Source: Beaufortia kweichowensis (Eukaryota; Chordata; Actinopteri; Cypriniformes; Gastromyzontidae). From it: 64,000 nt of DNA. The notes beneath the pieces were generated by a model. That model did not search any database and had not been told where the DNA came from. It saw only the letters and a list, made by a program, of their open reading frames with translations. A program made the position numbers and the translations under genes. Of the stretch, positions 38,933-50,200 are shown one piece after another. Location: the NCBI GenBank assembly GCA_019155185.1, contig CM032800.1:11848001-11912000 (forward strand), read 5' to 3'. Position 1 is the stretch's first letter, and every line of letters begins with the position of its first letter.

Positions 38933-41900
38933 TTATGAGGAGTCTTCTGAGTCCGAGTCTTCTGGCTGAAAGAGATTTTTCCCAGGCTTTGTCCTCTGAC
39001 CTCTGCCACGCTCTGCGGCCCCGTTGATCTCTCCCAACGGCATGTAGGAGTAGTCCTCCTTCTCCCTGCGAGCTTTGCATTTTCTGCACGTCTGGATTAG
39101 GTTACCGGCGAGGCTGGCCAGCAGCGACGTTGCCAGGATAGCGCAGACAACCAACCAGCTTTGTCTGCACACACACAAACAAAACACTCGCAGGGTGAAG
39201 AGTTGCACTTTGACCTCTGACTGCCCACAGGCTCTGCAGAGCACTTGACTGCAGCCATGGTAACGTCACACAATCCCTTGCATGTGAAAGGCTGAGCTGA
39301 CGAATAAATTCATCTCTGCCATTCCAACCCGGCGAGTTGTTTACCAGCACAGTGAGGGCACTTGGTTCAGACGGGTTAAAAAAAACACGGGTCTGGAATT
39401 TGTCAGAGTGAATTTCCATGGCGATAATCAAGTTACTTGAGAGGGGTTTAAATGGCAGGCCGTTTGAGCTCTTGGTGAACTCGAGCTGTAGAGACTATGG
39501 CATTTAAATACATTGACAGATGTCACACATAGGATGTTTTAATCATGTGTTGAGGTTTAAGCATTTACTATGGGATTTACTACGGTAGCGGTTGACCAAT
39601 ATGGATTTTTAATGGCTAATACTGACAGTAGATGTTACTCAATGGACAATATAAATAATGCTTATGTGTTTAAAAAAAAAGAGGGGAAATAAAACTTACT
39701 TTCTTACAATATAGAATGCATAGCTGGGTTATTTTTACCCCATGGTTGGAACATAAAGGGACAAACCCAACCATTGGGTTATAAAATTACCTGCTAGGTT
39801 GTTTCAGCCCAAACGCTGGGTTATTTCAACCCATTTCTTTTCTTAAATATGGACATTTTGTAGTTTAATTCAAACTAGTGGTTTAAACATGGGATAAAAA
39901 ATAACCCAGCCTTTTTAAAGTGTATACACAAAAGCACAGTTATTTTACACAACAAATATTTTACATTCACTAAAAATATTACAAAACCTAAATTTAATTA
40001 AAATGTATGTTGACAAGCTAGCTCAAGTTTGGAGCACTTACTCAGATAAATAATGTCTGGAAGCATGACTTTCCTCTGCTCGACTCCATTCCCTCCACAT
40101 CTGCATAACCAGACAGTGAACAGCTAAAGGATTGTTGAGAAAAAACAATGTTTCAAAATAAAAAATCTTTTGTTTTCACTTCCTTTCACAAAATCAACAT
40201 CAATTGAACAAATCAACAAAATCAATTGTGTCAAATCATTCACAGTTGCTCACCGGAGGCAACTGGGTCAACATCAATAACAAGGGTCAAAAATCAACTA
40301 CCATTTTGATACATAGTATAGGATACAACTAGTCAGAGTTTATTATAAGTCTGCAAAGAATCTTAAGAATGCATCTTCTGAAGTTAAATGACAGAGAAGT
40401 CAAAATACTGGATTGGAAAGTTCTCTCAGTGTGTTTCTGCTCTTGACATGAACAACCCGATCTGTCTCATAAGTAACACAAGAGCTGCTGAGTTAGACTG
40501 AGATTCAGCAAGGTCTAATTCCTAGAAAGCAGTTTAGACTAGAGGTGGTGAGACAGAAAATAATGAGAAACTGGTAACATGGCGATGTAAAAACCCTTCC
40601 AGGTTGGGAAAACAGACTCAACAAACATGTTCCAGCCAATGCATGTGCAATGCTCAACAATAGAAAATCAAAGCCAGACAGTAGCACACACAAATAACAG
40701 GGTAGTAAGGGAATGAGGAAAGTGCAGCGAGTTATGTGCAGAGGAAGTGTGAACACTACAATGATCTATAGAGACATCACGCATGGCATGAGTGTTAATG
40801 GGGGTTTTACTGTACTGAACCTCTGTGCAGGCTGATGTTTCTCTCTCCCTCATATGTAGTAGTGTTGCAGCTCCCAGTAACAGAGTCACACGGGCACATG
40901 TCCTCACACTGACACGCCTGCTCACAGTTCAGCCCGTAGAAGCCCAATGGGCACTCTGGGGTGAGAAAGAGAGCAGAAACACTGGTAAAAAAAAAATCAT
41001 ATTACGATTTCAGCTAAAATGTTTAGACACTCCAAAATGCATACCTTGCTTACAGGAAGCTCCATGGTAACCAGGAAGACAGGTGCACCGTCCGTGAACT
41101 GGATCACACGAGCCCCCATTTGCGCATGTGCATGATTGATTGCATCCATCTCCATAGAAACCTGATTTACATACTGTAAGAATACAGGCAGATGTTATTC
41201 ACTGTATGTGACAAGTATGACAAGTTCATATTGGTCTAACCTTAAAATCAGCGCAATTAGCAGAAAACAACATGTTGCAATGTGTAATGATATAACACAA
41301 GCATTTATGTAATAATCCCAAAAACTGTGTCAGCCAAGTGGACCTTTTTTATTTTCATTTACCCTGGCTACAGTTTGAACCCCTCCATCCTGCATCGCAT
41401 ACACACCCATCTGAGAGAGAGAGAAGGAGAGAGAGAGATTATTGGATTATAGATTATGGATTACTGGGACCAAATAAATAAAAAGCAGCCAATAGAGAGT
41501 CCAGCATAGATAGAAATTCTTTCAGCTGGATGATAAAATAACAAGAGTATGATTTTACAAATTCTAGACAAAGGGTGACTGCTTTTAAAGATGCTTAAAT
41601 ATAACATAGTATTAATTTATTTTGGATGCTTTTAGTCACAACATAATTCCCACAGTTACAATTGTGTTATTTTATGGTTTTGCTGAGTTCTGTAATGTAC
41701 ATCAAATACACACCGACTCCAAACCTGCCCTGAGTGTTGATATATAGAAGAACAGTGCTGTAGATAATCACTTACTCTCAGTGCAGATCCCGTGGTCGCC
41801 ACATTCAGGGCTCTGGCACGTGAGATTGGCACATCCTGGTCCGCTCCAGCCCTGATGACATATGCATCGGCCCTCTACACAGCGTCCGTGTCCGCTGCAG

Positions 41901-44900
41901 TCCTCCGGCTGACACAACCTCTCGTGAACACACAGCACAGTTGATACCTCCCGCGGGCAGCGCCACATCGAATCATTACTGGATTTAGTCAAAAACAGCT
42001 TTGATCAACATTTATCTCTTTTAAAAGAGAAAAATAAAAACAGATATTCATTTGCTATGGTTTGTAATGTGTGTATTTACTCACCAGTGATCTGAGGGGT
42101 AATTGGCCACGGATCCATTGAGGACGTAAGTGGCCGAGCCACCTCCATCCAGATTGATGGCGTTGATGACGCCCTGATCCTGCAGAAACTTTGCCACTTG
42201 CCTGAGGTTCATTCTGTAAAGATAACACAAGATCAACTGTTCAGAAACATAATTTTCGCATATCCCAGAACGCAGGATGTGGTTTATTTAAAAGAGTTTG
42301 ATTTAATATGTTATACAGGTACTCGGATATATACAGATGAAAGTTCCCTCACTATTTTGCTCAGACAATTTCTAGAAACCAAGCTGTAATAACATATAAT
42401 TTAGAAATCTTGACATCAGAACAGTGATCAAAATAAAACAATGACTGCAGCCTACTGACCTCTGTATACTTTTATTTTTTGCTTTCTCTCTCTCTTATAG
42501 TCTGTATATTTCTAAATCTGTATTATTCTTAAAATGCAATGTAGCACTTTGCATCTTGGTTTGTAGGATGAATCATTTTGTTTTACAGCTCATTTTGTCA
42601 GTCAGTTGGAAAAACATCTGCCAAATGATTTAATGTAAAATACAGTAAGACATGTAGCATATATCTGCCAAATCAATATTCATTTAAGCAGCGTGAAATA
42701 TGCCTCTACACAGATGTTTGCCAATCATCGCCCCTGTTTTTTCCAAAAACTAAAAAATACTTTTTATTAAAAGTAACCTTAACTGACATCATATGTAAGG
42801 TGGATAAAGTGCAATAAAAGCGTTAAACATGACCTTTAATAAGTAGAATAATAAAAGCTACTTCTCATCTGCTGTTTTTTCATTGCCTTCTTGAGCAATA
42901 AATCTTGCAAAGCCTCATTCTAGGTCATTTACTGTTTTAGCAACATGTACACAGACTGTGGAGGAGGAAATCAATGTTAACACAGCGATAAACAGCTGCG
43001 ATCAGCTCAGGTTCAATGTCCATCTTACCCTCTGATACCCGTCTGACCATCGACATGGAAGAGTATGAGTCTTCCCTCTGCGTCGTGACCCACCGCAGTG
43101 CGGCCCGAGATAACGTCCACAAAGTGCTGAAATTTTCCTGCAACATTAAAAGGTTATTTGCCTATTCACTTTCAGAAGTCAATATTATGTTACTGGAAAA
43201 AACAGACCTGAAAAAAAAGAGTCTGATTCTAATATAGATTTTTTGGATTTAACACTTTTAGATAAATAAACAGACTCATAATATGGTCTCAGTGCAATGT
43301 GTAGTAATCTTACCGGTTTCTTGAGTTTTGTCACATTCTGCCTGGACGCTCTCATCGATGTAGATCTCACCATCTCTCAGCAGCCACACCACCCCACTGA
43401 TCAACTGCTCGAAGGGATTTACCGAATCCAAAACATCTTCCTCTGACAGATACCTAGAAATTAAATCCAAGAAAAGAGAGAAATATTAAGTGAGATGAAA
43501 TGGTGAAAAACTGATTGGTGTGTCCTGGCAGTTTAAGATCTGGGCTTGCAACTAAAAATTATAATAAGGAAAACAAATAAATTCAAGCCTTTTGGGAAAT
43601 CATAGCTGGGACAGGACATAAAAGATTTTAAAATATTGTAAAAAATCTAATGTGGTTCTGTAGTGAAAACCACATGCTCAACATGATTTACTACTTGTTA
43701 TTGTTATTTAAAGGAAAGACATTGTAAGGAGAAGAAGGGTTCTGCATGCTTTTTATTACAAAAATAAAATTGTAAATTCCCCTGTAAACATCAATACTAT
43801 GAGTCATCAATATTTTGGTCCATTTAGGTGGAAAAAAGTTTAATAACAAACATCTACTAAAGCTTAACATCTGCATGTAATCTTTCAGGACTATGCTCGA
43901 ATACATGGTCTCAAAATGAACAAACATAAAAACTTAAATCTTGATTTAAACACAGAGGATGTTGCTGTAATAAGTGTCCTGTCACTTATTTTGGATAAAA
44001 ACAAAAGCTAAATGACAAATTAGCAATGAGATAATATAAAGAGAATTAATAGACCGTCATTCCCAGTTCAACCTCACGCACAATCTCCCGTTTTACTGGT
44101 TGACCATTTTTAATGCTTTACTGACTACAGTTACGCTGTTTTGGATGCCATACACCTCTTCCAGGTGAATGTCCGAACAGACTATGTAAACACCTTATCT
44201 AACAGCTGCGAAACTTTCCGGGCAATAGCCAATAACGTCATAATGAATGACATATTGAGACAACCAGAGAACACTGAGTTCCAAACCACTGCCTATTATG
44301 AAGAGCACTGGTGCGTTACACAACACTGTAGTGTTTTTGTAAGGTTTCTATTTTAGGAAACAGATGCTTTCGGGGCTCTACGCTCCCACGGTTTACTTCC
44401 TTTCAAATTCTGCACCCGTATTTAGGTTGAGGTTTGTTGTGCTGACTGCTACAGAAGTCTGCTGTGCTGCAGAACTGTAATCGTATTGAGACATTGAGAC
44501 TGCATTTAGCATTTATAACACTGTATATGTTTTCTGAAAGACTGAACATTATGAGTGTTTGCTTCTGAAGTAATAATCATTACAGTGATTAAGAGTCACA
44601 TGGAGTGTCAATAAAAGTTTCCCTGGAGTCTATTTTTATTATTATTTATTTACCAAGGTTTTTTTGCAGCACAAACAGTCATAATTTAGTTTTACACCTC
44701 TGAACCTGTTAAGTATAATTATTCACTCCTATAATCAATTGACTGGTTATGTTTCTCTTACCTTTGTGTTTATATGTGAATTAAGGTGGTATGTTAATAT
44801 GCTCATCGTGACATACCAAAGACCCAGAGCTAGAAATACCTCCTTAAAGTCACTGGCGGTGTGCATGCAGCTTTAGTGTTAGAAAATGTGAAGAATGAAC

Positions 44901-46730
44901 TGAAGTAAGATGGCCAAAAAGCTACTGTTGTGTTCCACAATAGCAAACACTCACACTGATCTGAAACTAGAGTTTTCATTTACGAACTGTCCCTTTAAAT
45001 GTGCACTCCATAATATAAGAACAATTTAATTATTTCTGGGTCGAAAGTAAACCAGCATCCAATCACACTAGATCAAATTTCAATTTCAGCAAATCCTGTG
45101 GTCATGCCAATTATTACAAGGCCCAGGGAAAAGTCCTTACCCAAACACTAGTGTTCCATCCTTTCTGATGCCAAACTGAGCATTCTGCACACCTCCACTG
45201 TTTCTCACCAGTTTCCCATCACTCACAACATTGCCTAAGCACAGGCCGGTTTCAGTAACAAAAAAGCCTCCATTCTGAGCAACAAGGCACTTTTTAGTTT
45301 TGGCGGTGTGCTCAACTAACTCTCTGTGGTTCTGCTCGCACCCTCCAGGACCCCCTGGTTCCAGTATGGATACAGTTCTCAATGGGTCGTGAACCACCGT
45401 GATGTGGCCACTTGCCCATTTGGCAGTGTCAGGGTTATCTGGGATGTTGGAGATGAATATCTTTGACTCGAACACTGGTGAGTTAGAGTGCATGCTTGCT
45501 GCCAAGGTTTCATGGGTTGCGTTGCCATGTGTGACAGGCTGACAGTCCCTCACATGGCGATGAGAGTGAAATGGGCCGTGGGATTTGGTGTAAGGCAACA
45601 AAAGGTCATCATCCAAAGAGTGCCTGTCAAGAAAATGTGGGAAATTAACATGATAAAATCATTTAGAGCATTGTGTATAATCGATTTAGGAAAGTTGATC
45701 ACCCTCCTACCTCTCAACACTAACATGTAGATATGGTTCAGCATATATTTCCTTTTAAAGAACCTGCTGTTTTCTTGCATAATTCCACGAATTAACTAAA
45801 GATATGCTTAACTGAGTAAAATTAAAAATCAGTTGTGGAACAGCAGATGTTTAGTTTTGTATGCTTGTTAAGCCTGAGATTAGGGTGCCTGTTATCCTTA
45901 CACATCATGCAAAGTTTACACGCAAAGTAAGTGTCATTGCTAGTGTTTGCATGCAAAACATAATAAAATCCCATCAGTTAATAAGTAAAACTAACAGTAG
46001 TAAAAGAAGCTTCATTTTTATTGATCCCAATATCAGACCTATGTTGTAAACAGTAATATCAGTGTCTTAATTAAAATGATATGTTATTAGGAAAACAAAT
46101 GTTGTATTATTGTTGAAACGTTGTGGTTATGATTACAGCTAATAAAAACGACGCCTGTTTCTAAACTGGTCTCTCGCTCCCCATCTTCAATTGGTCGAAC
46201 AAACAGGTAGTCCCGCCCAAATTTCACGCCATTGGCTGGGACCAGCCTGCCCGTGTTTGCTGATTGGCTAATCTCTGTAAGTGGCGAAAAGAACCTCGAC
46301 ATTTCTTAAAGTTTTAAAAAGTTTTTTAAAGACAGAGGACACATATTATAGACATATCTGTAGTTTTTTCCTGTGATCCAAAAAATACAATGTTTTTTAT
46401 AATGTATTTAGGCAAACCCTTTTTATGTTAGGTCAATGCAAGATGGCAAAAAACAAAACAAATACAGTTGCAAATTAAGTACAAAAGCAGTATAACAATC
46501 TTCAAATCTCCACATTTACACGGTGCTATATAGGTCTGCATTACAGAATTAAGATGAAGGAACACAGGTTTAAGAATGTTAAACAAGTTACTGTATACAA
46601 CAGTTACTCAAGTTAACTGTACTATAACGAAAGCACGTGCTTACCGGATGTCTTTGCATTGTGATAAACATGCTCCTAGACATACAAGAAATAAACAAAT
46701 CGGATCGAAATTCACGGACGATGTGGCCAT
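38933..46730 (-). CDS. nagpa: N-acetylglucosamine-1-phosphodiester alpha-N-acetylglucosaminidase (uncovering enzyme)
   Basis: Golgi/trans-Golgi membrane enzyme that removes the covering GlcNAc from lysosomal hydrolases, exposing mannose-6-phosphate. Coding pieces: 46645-46730, 45141-45623, 43314-43453, 43029-43137, 42085-42213, 41776-41978, 41363-41410, 41045-41173, 40816-40955, 40042-40100 and 38933-39164. The sum is 1,758 nt, 585 residues (human 515). Piece 1 is a signal peptide with core ICLFLVCLGACLS. Piece 2 has DDDLLLPY, a furin-type RHVR before DC, and LEPGGPGGC and VAQNGGFF. Piece 5 has the INLDGGGSAT motif of the phosphodiester glycosidase domain. Cysteine-rich EGF-like units follow, then a membrane helix (WLVVCAILATSLLASLAGNLI) and a tail with YSYMPL, matching the human YxxPhi sorting signal. 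The 40816 donor (TCA|GTACAG) is weak but is the choice that keeps phase. The gene is head to head with ndufaf6. Confidence 0.94.
39723..39910. mobile_element. MITE with GCTGGGTTATTTTT terminal inverted repeats
   Basis: Left end GCTGGGTTATTTTTACCCC; right end AAAAAATAACCCAGC, its complement. The interior repeats CAACCATTGGGTTAT and GCTGGGTTATTTCAACCC. In the nagpa intron 39165-40041; a widespread fish DNA element type. Confidence 0.7.
41409..41438. repeat. (GA)n tract at the nagpa exon 41410 acceptor
   Basis: On the transcribed strand this is a CT run forming the pyrimidine tract just before the acceptor, so it has a splicing role as well as being a microsatellite. Confidence 0.75.
41510..41710 (+). 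mobile_element. Tc1/mariner-like terminal fragment, copy 3 (inverted)
   Basis: Reverse-orientation copy: AGTATGATTTTACAAATTCT, GTCACAACATAATTCCCACA and TTGTGTTATTTTATGGTTTT match the complements of the other copies. In the nagpa intron between 41411 and 41775. Confidence 0.65.
42480..42645 (+). mobile_element. Degenerate SINE in nagpa intron
   Basis: Ends GTCAGTCAGTTGGAAAAACA then TCTGCCAAATGATTTAATGTA, a decayed form of the fish SINE tail seen at 131-189. A further remnant is at 43975-44020. Confidence 0.5.
46180..46300. promoter_or_regulatory. Cluster of three ATTGG (inverted CCAAT) boxes and a GC box
   Basis: ATTGG at 46190-46194, 46231-46235 and 46263-46267, with CCCGCCC at 46212-46218, in nagpa intron 1. 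Spacing of 41 and 32 bp is like NF-Y-type promoters. It may be a second promoter or part of an unrecognised repeat. Confidence 0.35.
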
Positions 46731-47261
46731 AAGATATAATCAAAAACCCCAAGGTTTCTTTCAATCTACTTCAATGGAAGGACTTCCTAATGTGCAATGT
46801 CATATGATGTGAATCACGTGGTTTTGCAGACTGACCTGTCAAACGTCAAAATACTAGGGTTTGTAATAAAGTAACAGCGTACATAATAATATATAATATT
46901 TGTAATATTTTTTGAAATATTAATATTCAAATATTCATGTTTGCAATACGTTTGTTTTTTATTTTTTGTTGTAAGAAAACTGAAGAAAAGCATACGAAGC
47001 TGCGAGAAACAAATTACAAATGTAATTAGCATTGTATTCACAGAAAGGATACATTTCCAGACAAAGTACAGCCATTTTATCTAATGTGATTGAAAGTTGG
47101 GCTATATTGGCACGCAAACCTAATTAAATATGTACGCAAACGTGTTTTTAGAGCGGAACGTAAAAGTAGACGTTCTTGTTTAGAAGGGAAAGCCTTAATA
47201 TGACGCACACGCGAGAGAAGGGAGGGAACAGTTGAAGGGTATTGGAGGCGTGAGGTTTGTT
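46731..47261. promoter_or_regulatory. Putative bidirectional promoter between nagpa and ndufaf6
   Basis: The start codons of nagpa (minus, 46730) and ndufaf6 (plus, 47262) are 531 bp apart and diverge. A CACGTG E-box at 46815-46820 (context TCACGTGG) lies on the nagpa side; another is at 46634-46639, just inside nagpa intron 1. E-boxes of this type can bind TFEB/USF factors and are common at lysosomal genes, which would suit nagpa. The ndufaf6 side (47190-47260) is purine-rich with a CGCACACGCGAGAG segment. Transcription starts are not visible directly; the shared-promoter idea is inferred from geometry. Confidence 0.55.
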
Positions 47262-50200
47262 ATGGCATCCACTATAAACATCAAAAATGGACTTTTAAGT
47301 ACGAAAAAATCAATTCAGTTCAAGATTCCCAGTTTCATATGTATACAGAGGCCAACAGAGATCAAATGCCTTCGAGCAGTAGCAAACGCGACAGCTCAAC
47401 ACAATGAAAAGTACTGCATTGATATTGTAAGGTAAGTTATGATTTAAAATTTAATAGAGTAAAATACTATTACCTAAAACAACAAAATTATTGAAATAGT
47501 TTATCTAAAAAGAGTTTTACACGTTTCCCTGGGTTTCACTGAATGTAACGTATAGCATTGTTATCTTTATCAATTGAAAGACAACATGCTTTTTGTCAAA
47601 AAAAAAAAAAAGATTTGTAATGGTGATTTGTCACAACAACTAAACATCAGCTGTCCCTTTCATTTAAATATGCACCTAAAATCTTGATGTTAATAAAAAG
47701 GTAATGACATGTTATGGGTCAGCTGTCCATATATGAAGCACATGCATATGGGCAATTCCAAGCAAAGTTAATCTTACCATGAAAAAAATAGTTTTCACCA
47801 TACTGTTTAATAAATACATTAATAAATACATTCTCTGAAAATTATTATTTCATTTTGCAAATGTCGCATCCTGGAGCGGCTGGAATTGTCCATTTCAGTC
47901 TCCTTAAGACTTAGTTTTAGGTATATTAATGACACAAAAGATCCTACTGAGTAAATAACAAAAGTAATTTTATTCATAGAAAAAGGGACTATGAGGGATT
48001 ATTGTGCTCACTGCTTCTACCTGATGCTGCCCGCCGCTCATCATTGGCACTGAGGGCATTTAATGTTGAACTGGCACAGGCAGGTATTCCAACAACTATT
48101 ACCAAACACTATTATTTAGTTCATTTAAAGAAAATTGCTGGTTTCATTTGTAGAATTGTACATCACACTGATCTGATCTACTGATCTGATTAATTTAAGA
48201 GATAATTGTGTGTGTATATATATGTATAAATTTGCCTGTTGTCTTCTAGATTAAGGACTCTGTTTCCCAGAAAACCATTGGTCTAATGCGGATGCAGTTC
48301 TGGAAGAGCGCTATAGAGGATATTTACAGAGATGACCCTCCAGCCCAGCCTGTCAGTGCAGAACTATGGAGGGTGGGTCTTAAAATAAGCAAACTTATAC
48401 ATAAGATTTTGCAAGGGACATAAACAGAGAGTTTTTGCAATGACATAACTGCTCTCTGTTTCCAGGCAGTAAGGAAACACACTTTAACGAAGAGGTGGAT
48501 GTTAAGAATTTTATCTGAAAGAGTAAGTAATGAATGATATTCATTTGAATGTGAGTAAGGGAAAAGTTTTACTGGATTAGATTAGGGTAATGACAAAACA
48601 ATAATTTTAGGTTGAACTGTTTTGTGAAATGATCCATTTAAATATTCTTCTAAATGACACATCATGCTGTTTGTCTCATGGCAAATGTATTGAACAACAA
48701 TACTTAATAATATTTAATTAATATTTTATATTAATATTTTAATAATGTTATTATTAATATTTAATAACAGTTAATACCTGATGTAAACTGATTTCGTTCT
48801 GGTTCACTGTCTTGCACAATAAGCAGATGTATAAAACACCTGCCTCGAGGAGATTTTAAATATTAATGGCTGATAAATGAATTGTTCTTTTGGTGTTCTG
48901 AACAGGAGAAAGACATTGAGGACAGAGCATACAGAAACCTTCAAGAGCTCGAGGCCTACGGTGAAAACGCACAGTCTTCTCTTCTCTACCTGCTGCTGGA
49001 GACTCTTGGTGAGCTCATGATCTTCTACTTAATTATTCCATAGCCACATAACTCTCGTTCCAGTTGATAAATAGAAATGTCTATTCACTATTGAATTCTG
49101 AAAATACAATAGTATGTGTAAACCATAAATAATGTGTTTATGCATTCAGATGTTTGGTGTTACAAATCTAAGACTTTTGAGAACCCTTTGACCTTTCAGG
49201 AAGTTTTGACTTCTAAACCTTTGCACATTGTTGTGCATCATGTTGCTTTATTTTCCTTTATTTTTAAAAAAAATCAAGGAAAATAGACTAAGATAAGACT
49301 TTTGAAACATTTTAAAAAGTTTAAACCAGTTAAATTAACATGTATTCTTTGTATAATTATGTAGGTGTTAAAAATGTCCATGCAGACCACGCTGCCAGTC
49401 ACATTGGTAAAGCCCAGGGCATCCTAACCTGTCTCAGGGCCATTCCCTACAACAGTAGCAGACGTAAGGTCTATCTGCCCATGGACATCTGCGTGCTGGT
49501 GAGTAACTGGTGCTGTAATCTTGCTGGATCTCTATAAAGCTTTAACACTGAGCTATTTTCCATTCAAGCCTCCTTCTGGGCCCCTTAAAGCTGAAATGTA
49601 TGTTTTATGCCATTAGCTACACCACACAAAACAGCTACAATAATGATTGACTCCAGACATGTTTACCAGCAGTATCACTCTCCACAGAGCAAAGTCTTTA
49701 TACTAATGAGGGGTATTTTTGATTGGCTTAAGGCAGTAATACACAAGCGTTGCATTGCATCTAGGACAACATGCAGATATTGCACACTGGAGACGCACAC
49801 TTTCAGCATGCGCAAGCTCAAGTTCATAGTCTACCTCTCATGCAAGATAAACAAGTTTTAACCTGGTTTTTATTTTTTTATTGTACAATTGGTGGTTTTT
49901 GAACATGCTGTCGAGTAACTAGTCACGTACTCGGTGATCAAAGTGTCTTGCAGTTTTAACAAATATAATGTAATTTAATTTATTTTCAGTTATTTTCAGT
50001 TTACATTTACATCTGAGGTACTTTATTTTACAATCCTGTTTCATATGTCTGTGCCATGTACTTAACCCTTAACCCAACCATAACCCATATTAAGTAAATG
50101 TAGTTCCTGGTGTTTTCTTGGTAAGTACACTGTACTGTAAGTGCATGTACTGTAACATAAAGTGCAAACATAATTGTAGTTCATTCCAAGGGCATATGTG

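Noticed and set aside
46087..46302. 71-codon minus-strand frame in nagpa intron 1, first taken as the nagpa N-terminus
   Set aside because: It does not join in phase to the DDDLLLPY exon and has no signal peptide; the 46645-46730 piece does both.
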